From NCBI GenBank assembly GCA_963750915.1, contig CAVVSF010000007.1, positions 1,426,001 to 1,490,000 of the forward strand: a stretch of 64,000 nucleotides of DNA, read 5' to 3'. Of the stretch, positions 36,032-43,917 are shown piece by piece. The notes under the pieces were generated by a model. It ran no database searches. It was not told the origin of the DNA and saw nothing but the letters and a program-made list of their open reading frames with translations. Each line of letters begins with the position of its first letter. Position 1 is the first letter of the stretch. The position numbers and the translations under genes are program-made. This DNA comes from DATBJJ01 sp963750915 (GTDB lineage: Bacteria > Acidobacteriota > Vicinamibacteria > Vicinamibacterales > 2-12-FULL-66-21).

Positions 36032-36804
36032 ATCAGCCGGCCGTCCCGTGTCGAATCCGATCGTCGAGCGAAGTACCGCGCCCAGGGGAAAAGGACCACC
36101 GAAACCCACTTCAGGAACGTCCGCAGGTAACCGAACGTCTGGAGCTCCATCCGGCGGCTGGAGGTGCGCGCGACGATGCTGCGGTCGTAGAGAAAGCGCT
36201 CGCGGTGATACCGATATGCGGCCGTGGTCAGCGGCCACTCTTCGGCGATCGCCCACGACTCCCTGAAGGGGCCGTAGCTCTCGAAATGTGCCCGGTCGCA
36301 GCTCAAGAACGCCGGCATCGACTTGGCGCGCGCGAGCGGGAGGCGTCGCGCCAGGCCCCAGAAGCTCCACCAGAGCCAGGCCCGGATCCCGGGCTCGCGG
36401 GAAGCCAGTCGATAGAGCACCAGGCATCTGCCTTCGGCCTCGTGACGCTCGAGGATGCGGCCGACGGCATTCTCCGGAACGATGGTGTCGGCATCGACGA
36501 AACAGAGGACCCGCCCGGAGGCGGCCGCGGCGCCGAAGTTGCGGGCCGCGCCGCATGTGCCTCCGACACCGGGGACGAGTCGCACGCCGGCGGCGGCGGC
36601 AAACGTGCGCACGATCGCCACGGTGTCGTCCGTGCTGCCGTCGTCTGCCACGATGACTTCGAGCGACGTATCCGGGAGCCAGAGATCGTGACGCGAGACG
36701 CCCGAGGCGCGCGCCGCGCTCGCGAGAATGGCCTCGAGGGTCCCGCCGATCAGCGCCTCCTCGTTTCGCGCCGGGATCACGAAGGAGAGGCGCATCTCAG
36801 ACAT
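36007..36804 (-). CDS. Family 2 glycosyltransferase
   Basis: The 265-residue protein starts at ATG 36804 (MSEMRLSFVIPARNEEALIG). GT-A motifs are SFVIPARNEE, VIVADDGSTDDTVAIV and VLCFVDADTIV (the DxD site). The C-terminal part has a hydrophobic WLWWSFWGLARRLPLA and an amphipathic end, suggesting membrane association. It lies between the methyltransferase (8-base overlap) and the small transporter, the layout of a polyprenyl-phosphate glycosyltransferase module. The sugar is unknown. Confidence 0.9.
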   Translation of the reverse strand: MSEMRLSFVIPARNEEALIGGTLEAILASAARASGVSRHDLWLPDTSLEVIVADDGSTDDTVAIVRTFAAAAGVRLVPGVGGTCGAARNFGAAAASGRVLCFVDADTIVPENAVGRILERHEAEGRCLVLYRLASREPGIRAWLWWSFWGLARRLPLARAKSMPAFLSCDRAHFESYGPFRESWAIAEEWPLTTAAYRYHRERFLYDRSIVARTSSRRMELQTFGYLRTFLKWVSVVLFPWARYFARRSDSTRDGRLICMEERSS

Positions 36805-37414
36805 CGCGCTCGAGAATCCAGCCGGCGACCACCAGGAAGCCGCCGGGCAGCACCGGCCGCTCACGTCGCGAGCGGATGTGCAAGCCGGCCGCCCGCACGT
36901 CCCGCTGCAGCGCCGCGGCGGTATAGAAGCGCCGCGTATTCATCGTGAACTTGGCGTCGGCCGGGACGTAGCCAAGGACCTTCGACACATTGAATGCCAC
37001 GACGGTCCAGAGGAACTCCCGGACGCGCAGCCACGCATAACCGATACGTCCCGAGTGCAGGGACTGCACCACGATGATCGGTCCCCGCGTCACACGGGCC
37101 GCTTCCGAAAGGACACCGGCCGGGTCATTCGGGTAAGCGAGCATGAACAACAGAAGCGCGGCCGAGAACGTTCCTTTCTCGAAAGGAAGTACCCCGTCGG
37201 CGATGAGGACCGGGGGCCGTCCGACGACATGCAGGTCGCTCACGTCGGCTGGTACGACCTCGAGTCCGAGCTCGCGCTCGAGCCGCGCCGTGAGGTGTCC
37301 GGTCCCGGAGCCGAGGTCCAGCACAGGTCCCCGAGTCGGCAGCCATGCGCCGACCTGCTCCATCAGCTGACGCGCGCGCCGTTCCATGACGGCGTCGAAT
37401 ATCGAGGTCAGCAT
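36797..37414 (-). CDS. SAM-dependent methyltransferase
   Basis: The 205-residue protein starts at ATG 37414, sharing one base with the upstream stop. Motif I is VLDLGSGTGH at 31-40. VVPADVSDLHVV then positions the ribose-binding Asp, and SAALLLFMLAYPNDPAGVL fits motif II-III. It is a class I methyltransferase of the Methyltransf_11 kind, likely acting on a lipid, sugar or quinone. In this cluster a glycolipid substrate is plausible. Confidence 0.88.
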   Translation of the reverse strand: MLTSIFDAVMERRARQLMEQVGAWLPTRGPVLDLGSGTGHLTARLERELGLEVVPADVSDLHVVGRPPVLIADGVLPFEKGTFSAALLLFMLAYPNDPAGVLSEAARVTRGPIIVVQSLHSGRIGYAWLRVREFLWTVVAFNVSKVLGYVPADAKFTMNTRRFYTAAALQRDVRAAGLHIRSRRERPVLPGGFLVVAGWILERDV

Positions 37415-38118
37415 CACTGGCTCTCGAGCAGCGCCGCCGGGGTGCTCGGTTCGTACCCGGCTTCTAGGAGCTCCTCGGTGAGCTGGAGGATCTTCGGCCA
37501 GAAGCCTCGCTCCAGGTCTCGCGGGTGAATCGCGAGCGTCGGAACTCCGCAATCGAGGCTTTGCAGCAGGCGACCGACCCCGTGTCCGACGTAGCCGAGC
37601 CCGCCCCAGCAGCCGCAGTCCCACGTCCAGGTCGCGAGCGGAACGCGCTGCCCCGCCCGTGACTCGAGGGAGAAGAAGCCCAGGACGTGCTGCAGCCCGA
37701 GCGTGTTACCTCCCGCCAGGCGCACGTGGCCCAGCTGCCAGGCCGGTGGAAGAAAGGTGCGCGCCGGCTCACCGAAGGCCTCCGCCAGAACACACTGGCC
37801 GCGCTCGAGAGTGCGTCTCGTTTCGTCGGGGTCCAGGCCGTTCATCTCGTCGCTGCTCTCGGTCAGCAGCGTTGTCGGTCCCCAGCCTCGGTGGCGTCGA
37901 TGGAAGTAGCCGTGAAGGAGAAGCTCCTCGGAACCCTCCCGGATCAGCCGGCAGTAATCAGGATGCGACGACAGTGACCACTCGCCGTGCCAGTTGGGGA
38001 CGACCGCGAACGAGAGGCGACGGCCGAGAAAGGGAGCGAGGTCCCGGATCATCACGCGGGTTTCACTGGCGTAGGCCGGAGTGGCGTCGTGGATACAGAC
38101 GAGAAAGCGGCGCATCAT
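37414..38118 (-). CDS. DUF2334-type polysaccharide deacetylase-like protein
   Basis: The 234-residue protein begins MMRRFLVCIHDATPAYASE. The IHDATP segment matches the metal-binding Asp of the NodB-like fold. Further motifs are LSSHPDYCRLIREGSEELLLHGYFHRRHRG, where HGY-H supplies metal-binding His, and ARTFLPPAWQLG. LAIHPRDLERG near the end supplies the catalytic-end His. It probably removes an acyl group from a glycan or glycolipid. It is five bases after the prenyltransferase gene. No signal peptide is evident. Confidence 0.85.
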   Translation of the reverse strand: MMRRFLVCIHDATPAYASETRVMIRDLAPFLGRRLSFAVVPNWHGEWSLSSHPDYCRLIREGSEELLLHGYFHRRHRGWGPTTLLTESSDEMNGLDPDETRRTLERGQCVLAEAFGEPARTFLPPAWQLGHVRLAGGNTLGLQHVLGFFSLESRAGQRVPLATWTWDCGCWGGLGYVGHGVGRLLQSLDCGVPTLAIHPRDLERGFWPKILQLTEELLEAGYEPSTPAALLESQ

Positions 38119-38122
38119 TCGC

Positions 38123-38971
38123 CTACGCGCTCGCCTGGCGAGGGATCGCCCGATCGAGGACTCCACCGTATCGACGATCGCGGCCGGCAAACGCCTGAAC
38201 GGCAGCCGCGAGATCGGCATCGTTGAAGTCCGGCCACAGGACGTCGGTGAAGTAGAGCTCGGCGTACGCCGACTCCCACAGCAGGAAGTCACTCAATCGC
38301 TGCTCGCCGCCGGTGCGGATGAGCAGGTCCACGTCGCGCGTTCCGCTTGGTGCGTGGATGGCCTCGTACAGGGATTGCTCGAAGGCCTGGCGGGTCGGAG
38401 GGTTGCCCTGACCGGCACGTCCGGCCGCTGCCAGCAACGCCTCGCGTGCCGAATAGTCGATCGCAACCCGCAGGTGGAGAGTGGCTCCCCCGCTCGTGCG
38501 CTCTTCGACGTCCGTGATGCTCTGCCGGAGCGCAGCCGGGAGCCGATCCCGGCGCCCGATCACGCTCAACCGCATGCCCTTGTCCGTCATCGGGACACAC
38601 TCGGAGTCCAGGTACCTCTGAAGCAGAAACATCAGGTTGTCGACTTCGCCGCTCGGACGTCGCCAGTTGTCGGAGGAGAAGGCGTAGAGCGTGAGCGTGG
38701 TGATCCCCAGGGCTGGCGCGGACTCCACCGTCTGCCGGACCGCTGCCGCGCCGGCGGCATGGCCTTCCTCCCTAGGCCGACCGCGCAGGAGGGCCCAGCG
38801 GCCGTTCCCGTCCATGTTGATCGCGACATGGAATCGGTCCCGGCCGCCGCCCGATTGCTCGGAGGTCCCGGCTGGTTCCACTGGTTCGGGGTCCTGCCAG
38901 CAAGAGTCCAGACTGCTTCGTGTCACGGAACGTCTCCAGAAAACAGGTGTCGGGGTCGCAACGCCGGCCAC
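38123..38971 (-). CDS. Cis-prenyl (undecaprenyl-type) diphosphate synthase
   Basis: The 282-residue protein matches UppS: HVAINMDGNGRWALLRGRP (catalytic Asp), a conserved GHAAGAAAVR segment, LTLYAFSSDNWRRPSGEV, LRVAIDYSAREAL, VDLLIRTGGEQRLSDFLLW and AYAELYFTDVLWPDF. It elongates farnesyl diphosphate with cis isoprene units to give a lipid carrier. The 47 residues before the core are longer than usual, so an internal start is possible. Leading a cluster with a glycosyltransferase suggests a dedicated carrier, not necessarily the housekeeping enzyme. Confidence 0.93.
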   Translation of the reverse strand: MAGVATPTPVFWRRSVTRSSLDSCWQDPEPVEPAGTSEQSGGGRDRFHVAINMDGNGRWALLRGRPREEGHAAGAAAVRQTVESAPALGITTLTLYAFSSDNWRRPSGEVDNLMFLLQRYLDSECVPMTDKGMRLSVIGRRDRLPAALRQSITDVEERTSGGATLHLRVAIDYSAREALLAAAGRAGQGNPPTRQAFEQSLYEAIHAPSGTRDVDLLIRTGGEQRLSDFLLWESAYAELYFTDVLWPDFNDADLAAAVQAFAGRDRRYGGVLDRAIPRQASA

Positions 38972-39147
38972 TCTCGGGTGCCGGCGTGCGAAGGATCGCC
39001 CGGGCGGCGGGTCGATGTCTTGACGCGGGGGTGAGCGTTGCGTGAGATGGCGGTGAGATCCGCCGATTCTTGCGGCTATCAGCCTCGTCGTGGCTTTTCA
39101 CCGGGAGCAGTGCGGCGTGTAGCCCCATCCGCCAGCCCCAGACGCGC

Positions 39148-39808
39148 GTGACCGCGGGCGTGACGACGTCAGGCCGGGACGCCGACTTCGCGCCGTGGAA
39201 AACGGACCCTCCGCGGCGCGGCTCACGATGCGGCGTCGGCTTGTGGTTAGCCGCACGCCGGTAAAGCATCGGTTCAGCTACGAGGTTTCTCGACCGCCTG
39301 GGACGAATCAGCGCCGCCGCCGACGAGACCCGCTGCGGGCCCGTTTTTCGACTGCGCTGTCACGGCGCTCACACGGCGCCCCGGCCCGACGCCGTCACGC
39401 CCGCGGGTGATCGTGATCGAACGATCGAGCATCGTCGGCGCGCCGGCGACGACATTCGGCTAATGGCCGATCGTCTCGCGTCGCGAAAGCCGCGGCGAGG
39501 CCCTTTTGACGCCGCTCAGGGCAGGCTGGCTGGCCAGACCCGTGGAGCGAGCCGACGCGCGGCGAAGCTGGAACGGCGGCGGAGCGATTCCTCGCGTCGT
39601 GTTCCGTCCGTGTGATCCGTGCCGCCGCTGAGTAGCTACGCCGGGCCGAGAGCGCCTGATCACTGTCGTGACTGGACAGCTTCTACACGACGCGGCAGCG
39701 GCAGGGTACGAGCGGAGGCGCCGTTCCCGGCGAGCGGAGTCGGGCCTGGCCAGCCAGCTTGCCCTGAGCGGCGTCGACGGGGCCTCGCCGCGGCGTCTCA
39801 GCGCGAGT
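39148..39808. repeat. Palindromic repeat cluster B (modules P and Q)
   Basis: Module P spans about 39148-39413, from ACCGCGGGCGTGACGACGTC to GACGCCGTCACGCCCGCGGG. Module Q spans about 39473-39808, from CTCGCGTCGCGAAAGCC to GGCGTCTCAGCGCGAG. Each is an imperfect palindrome: P has outer CCGCGGGCGT/ACGCCCGCGG arms and inner arms with GGAAAACGGACCC versus GGGCCCGTTTTTC. Q has a GCAGGCTGGCTGGCCAGACCC arm with its inverse near the other end. 38972-39147 before it shows nothing recognisable. Confidence 0.85.
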
Positions 39809-39845
39809 AGTGTGGCTCCAGCCATTCACCGAGGTGGCCACCTGA

Positions 39846-40158
39846 ACCGCGGGCGTAACGACGTCGGGCCGGGCGCCGACTTCGCGCTCGTGGAAAACGG
39901 ACCCTCCGCGGCGCGGCTCACGATGCGGCGGCGGCTTGGGGTCTGCCGCACGCCGGTAAAGCATCGGTTCGGCTACGAGGTTCCTCGACCGCCTGGGACG
40001 AATCAGCGCCGCCGCCGACGAGACCCGCTGCGGGCCCGTTTTTCGACTGCGCTGTCACGTCGCTCACACGGCGTCCCGGCCCGACGCCGTCACGCCCGCG
40101 GGTGCGCGCGCGCTCAAGGCTGTTGTCTCGCGTCGCGAAAGCCGCGGCGAGGCCCCTT
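39846..40158. repeat. Palindromic repeat cluster C (full P, partial Q arm)
   Basis: A complete P module (about 39846-40105) is over 90 percent identical by eye to copy B. It is followed by only the left arm of Q (CTCGCGTCGCGAAAGCCGCG, about 40127-40158). Unique sequence then begins, with the M14 peptidase start 77 bases on. Copy C directly follows copy B, making a tandem P-Q-P array of about one kilobase. Confidence 0.85.
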
Positions 40159-40234
40159 CTACGGTGCGCGGGTGCCATCGATTAGTGCAAGATCGGCGCA
40201 GGTAAATGTTCGGTCCAGCTGGGGAGAGGGCACG

Positions 40235-41452
40235 TTGCTGAGATTCACGACCGTGTTGATCGCTCTGACGGCCGCGCTGTCATCGACTTCGACGGGGCAA
40301 CCGCCAGCGGTCGCGATCGACTTCATCGACACCAGCATCGAGAACGGATCCCCGTTGTGGTACGAGGTCGTCGACAACGTCGTCCGAATCAATCTGATCT
40401 ACGACCATGAACGCTCGTCACCGAACCGCGCCGCCGGCCATATCCACTTCGTGCTGCAGGCGCGCCCGGGTGCGTCGCTCACGCTCGAGTTCCGCAACCT
40501 CGACAACGTGTGGAACGGTCAACCTGGATCGGTCGCCGGCGAGCTCAAGACCATCGCGATCTCGGAGGACGGAAAGGCCTGGAGGACGGTGCCGACCGAA
40601 AGCCTGCCCGGGAACCGGGTCCAGCTGCGCGTGACGCTGACCGGGCCGCGCCTGCACGTCGCGCGGATGGAACCCTACCGACTGTCGGACCTGTCGCGCC
40701 TGCTCGACACAATCCGCGCCCATCGCCTGGTCCGCGTCGAACCGATCGGGCAGACCGTCGCCGGCCGGCAGCTCGAGATGGTTCACATCGGCAGTCCGGA
40801 CGCACCGTATCGCGTCTTCGTCCGCGCCCGCGCGCATCCATGGGAGGCCGGCAGCAACTGGGTCGCGCAAGGGCTCATCGAGCGCTTGCTGACCGACGAT
40901 GAGGAGGTCGGTCGCTTCCTGCGCACCTACCGCGTCAGCGTGCTGCCGATGGCGAACATGGATGGCGTCGCGCGCGGCGGCACGCGGTTCAACCCGCAGG
41001 GAATCGATCTCAATCGCGGCTGGGACAAGCCTGCCGATCCGGCGTTGGCACCGGAGAACGCGGCGCTCGAGCGCTGGCTCGAGCGCGAGATCGCCGCCGG
41101 GCGAAAGCCGCAGCTGGCGCTGGAGCTGCACAACGACGGCAACGGTCGTCTGCACATCAGCCGGCCGCCCGTGCCACAGCTCGATCGATATCTCTCGCGC
41201 ATGACGATTCTCGAGCAGCTGCTGCGCCAGCATACGTGGTTCACGGAAGGCACGACGAACCCGGCGTTCCGCAACCGCGGGACTCTTGGTGAGGGCTTCC
41301 TCCAGCGGTACGGCATCGACGCCGCCGTCCATGAGTTCAACTGCAACTGGATCGAGGGTCTGAAGCAGCCGACATCAAGCGCGCAGTGGCGTGCCTATGG
41401 CGCTGGACTCGCGCGGGTGTTCCACGACTACTTCGAGAAGGTAAAGCCCTGA
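40235..41452 (+). CDS. M14-family zinc carboxypeptidase
   Basis: The start is taken at TTG 40235, four bases after GGGGAGAGGG, giving 405 residues with a signal peptide (LLRFTTVLIALTAALSSTST). Residues 25-150 are a beta-sandwich N-domain of the type seen in AGBL/Nna1-like cytosolic carboxypeptidases. The catalytic domain has FVRARAHPWEAGSNWVAQGL (His and Glu zinc ligands), RGGTRFNPQGIDLNRGWDKP and LALELHNDGNGRLHIS (His ligand). The catalytic Glu is probably in DAAVHEFNCNW. It may trim C-terminal residues of proteins or peptidoglycan peptides. It is convergent with the NamZ-like gene. Confidence 0.88.
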   Translation: MLRFTTVLIALTAALSSTSTGQPPAVAIDFIDTSIENGSPLWYEVVDNVVRINLIYDHERSSPNRAAGHIHFVLQARPGASLTLEFRNLDNVWNGQPGSVAGELKTIAISEDGKAWRTVPTESLPGNRVQLRVTLTGPRLHVARMEPYRLSDLSRLLDTIRAHRLVRVEPIGQTVAGRQLEMVHIGSPDAPYRVFVRARAHPWEAGSNWVAQGLIERLLTDDEEVGRFLRTYRVSVLPMANMDGVARGGTRFNPQGIDLNRGWDKPADPALAPENAALERWLEREIAAGRKPQLALELHNDGNGRLHISRPPVPQLDRYLSRMTILEQLLRQHTWFTEGTTNPAFRNRGTLGEGFLQRYGIDAAVHEFNCNWIEGLKQPTSSAQWRAYGAGLARVFHDYFEKVKP

Positions 41453-41456
41453 GCGG

Positions 41457-42670
41457 TCAGTCGTAGAGCAGGAACGGCCGCCGGCGTTCGCGGAACGCCG
41501 ATGCTTCGACATCCCATTGCTCCAGCAGCGCCGGAAGGGTCCCGCCGTCGATGGCCAGCCTGACTTTGTCGGAGCCACGTCAACCTGTCGATCGACTTCC
41601 CCCACGCGAAGTCCTTTGGATGCTGGCGGCGGATCTCGTCGATCAGCAGCAGCGACGTCCGCACCGGGCGGTAGGCTTCGCGGTCCGTGACGACAAACCG
41701 GATCGCGGGAATGGTCTGCCCTGGGAACTTGGCGGCCCCGCGCGCCACCGCCATCGTAATGGCTTCGAAGCGGATACCGCTCACGCGGCGGTCGTTCATC
41801 GTCTTCACGATCGCAGGTGCATCGAGCCATGGCGCACCGACCTGCTCGAAGGGACGGTCAGTACCCGCGGCCCTCCGTCAGGTTCGTCCCCTCGAAGTAA
41901 ACCGTGCCGGGGTAGTTGTTCAAGGCGGCCGGCGATCGGAGATTCGGTGAGGGGTTGCGCCAGGGCAGGCGCGTGTCGGCAAACCATTGAGCGCGGCGCC
42001 AGTTCGCCGTCCGCGCGACGATCAGCTCGACGCCGATGCCGAACTGCTTGTTGAAGAACGTCGCGAGCTCGCCGACGGTCATACCGTGCCGCGCCGGTAT
42101 CGGATACATCCCCACGAACGACTTGAATGCCGGATCGAGCAGCGCCCCCTCCACGATCTCGCCGCCAATCGGGTTGGGTCGGTCGAGTACGACGAACGGA
42201 ATGCCCTTTCGTGCCGCCGCCTGCATGGAGAGCGCCATGGTGGACACGTAGGTCCACGTCCGCCCGCCGACCTCTGGCAGGTCGTAGACCAGCGCATCGA
42301 TCTCTTTCAACATCTCGGGCGTCGGGCCGCGATCCTCCGCCATGTACAGCGAGAAGATCGGCAGGCCGGATGCCGGATCCCGGTCGTCGGTCACCATCTC
42401 ACCAGCGGCAGCGACGCCCCGGATGCCATGCTCGGCGGCGAACAGAGCCACCAGCTTCACGTCCGGGTGCGCGGCGATGAGATCGATGTCGGACTTGCCG
42501 GCACGGTCGATGCCCGCATGATTCGTGATGAGCCCGATGCGCTTCCCGCGAATGCGCTCGGGCACAGCCGAGAGGAACACCTCGATTCCGGGTCGAACAG
42601 GCTCCTGTGCCGTGGCGGCAACGCAGACGACGACCAGAAGCAAGCCCGAGATGAACGCTCTCATAGTCAT
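41457..42670 (-). CDS. DUF1343 (NamZ-like) exo-beta-N-acetylmuramidase (two frameshifts)
   Basis: The product starts MTMRAFISGLLLVVVCVAAT, a signal peptide. It has the DUF1343 core: RIRGKRIGLITNHAGIDRAG, VALFAAEHGIRGVAAAGE, LPIFSLYMAEDRGPTPEML, VYDLPEVGGRTWTYVSTM, VVLDRPNPIGGEIVEGALLD and TVYFEGTNLTEGRG. Family member YbbC/NamZ removes terminal MurNAc from peptidoglycan fragments. Frame breaks, each one extra base, occur near 41870 and near 41575. The later frames give GIRFEAITMAVARGA and GTLPALLEQWDVEASAFRER, and the stop is at 41457-41459. Corrected length is about 403 residues. The gene is probably intact in the organism. Confidence 0.88.
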
Positions 42671-42686
42671 GAGCATACGCCGGGCG

Positions 42687-43492
42687 CCGCCGATGGGACC
42701 CGCTGCAGGCCCGTTTACCGGCTGCGCTGTCACGGCGCTCACACGTCGCCCCGGCCCGACGCCGTCACGCCCGCGGGTGCGCGCCGATCGCCGCCGCTCG
42801 TCTCGCGCCCCGAGAGCCGCGGCGAGGCCATTCGACGACGCTCAGCGGCAGGCTGGCTGGCCTTGGCCCGTGGAGCGAGCCGACGCGCGGCGAAGCAGGA
42901 ACGGCGGCGCAGCGATTCCTCGCGTCGTGTTCCGTCCCCGTGATCCGTGCCGCTGCTGAATAGCCATGTCCGGGCCGCGAGCGCCTGACAACCGTCGTGC
43001 TGAATAGCTCCTACACGACGCGGCAGCGGCAGGGTACGAGCGGAGGCGCCGTTCCCGGCGAGCGGAGGCGGGCCTGGCCAGCCAGCCTGCCCTGAGCGGC
43101 GACGTCACGCCGCGTCGCGGCGTCTCAGCGCGAGGGCCGCGATCACATTGTGACCACGTGAACCGTGGGCATGACGACGTCGGGCCAGGGCGCCGACTTC
43201 GCGCCGTGGAAAACGGACCCTCCGCGGCGCGGCTCACGATGCGGCGGCGGCTTGGGGTTGCCGGACGCCGGTAAAGCATCGGTTCGGCCACGAGGTCACT
43301 CGACCGCTTGAGACGAATCAGCGCCGCCGCCGATGGGACCCGCTGCGGGCCCGTTTACTGACTGCGCTGTCACGGCGCTCACACGGCGTCCCGACCCGAC
43401 GCCGTCACGCCCGCGGGTGATCGGATCGACACCGCTCAACTCGCGTCCCGAGAGCCGAGGCGAGGCCCTTCGCCGCGGGGTCTCAGCGCGAG
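42687..43492. repeat. Palindromic repeat cluster D (half P, full Q, full P, collapsed Q)
   Basis: In order: the right half of a P module (42687-42790), a full Q (about 42801-43134), a full P (about 43161-43419), and a short Q in which the arms CTCGCGTCCCGAGAGCCGAG and GTCTCAGCGCGAG lie almost together (43440-43492). The Q copy contains TTCGACGACGCTCAGCGG, a variant of the short hairpin repeat at 14622. Protein-like open frames crossing this block are not supported by any family. Confidence 0.85.
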
Positions 43493-43506
43493 CTCATGCG
43501 GCCGCT

Positions 43507-43917
43507 CTACGGCTCCGCATCCCAGAGCTTGCTGACGATCCACCATCGCTCGCCGATCTTCAGCAGGTGGAAGTGATCGATCACGGCACCGTCGTGACCG
43601 GTTTCCCGGACTGTGACCGCGGCGACTCGTCCCGTCACATCGAGCCTGAGAATCTCGCAGCCAAACGGCTCTCCGGTTGCGGCCGGCGCGGGAGTCGCCT
43701 CGACCCAGTCATACAGGCCGGCAATCGGCGCCGCGATCAGCTCGTCGCCGAGATAACCGCAGAGGATGGCCTGCTCGTGAAAGCCTCGCTTGAGCGTCTC
43801 GACCGCGCCGGTGCGCATGCCGTCAGCGTAGTGGGCGATCGCTTCGCGAATTCCCTGCTCTTCGGACGACTTCTCCATAAGCTCCTTATGCCGCGCCGTG
43901 TAATCCTGACCACTCAT
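43507..43917 (-). CDS. NTF2-like/SnoaL-type small protein
   Basis: The 136-residue protein has the cone-shaped NTF2-like pattern. An N-terminal helix pair reads EEQGIREAIAHYADGMRTG. Strands follow with LYDWVEATPAPAATGEPFG, VAAVTVRETGHDGAVIDHFH and LKIGERWWIVSKLWDAEP. It resembles the putative lumazine-binding (DUF4440-like) group. Members include enzymes and ligand-binding proteins. It overlaps the kinase gene by four bases and may be a co-expressed ligand-binding partner. The function is unknown. Confidence 0.85.
   Translation of the reverse strand: MSGQDYTARHKELMEKSSEEQGIREAIAHYADGMRTGAVETLKRGFHEQAILCGYLGDELIAAPIAGLYDWVEATPAPAATGEPFGCEILRLDVTGRVAAVTVRETGHDGAVIDHFHLLKIGERWWIVSKLWDAEP

Noticed and set aside
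39668..40234. N-terminal extension of the M14 peptidase through the repeat
   Set aside because: The extension is repeat-derived. A TTG with a good ribosome-binding site and a signal peptide directly follows, giving a normal family length.
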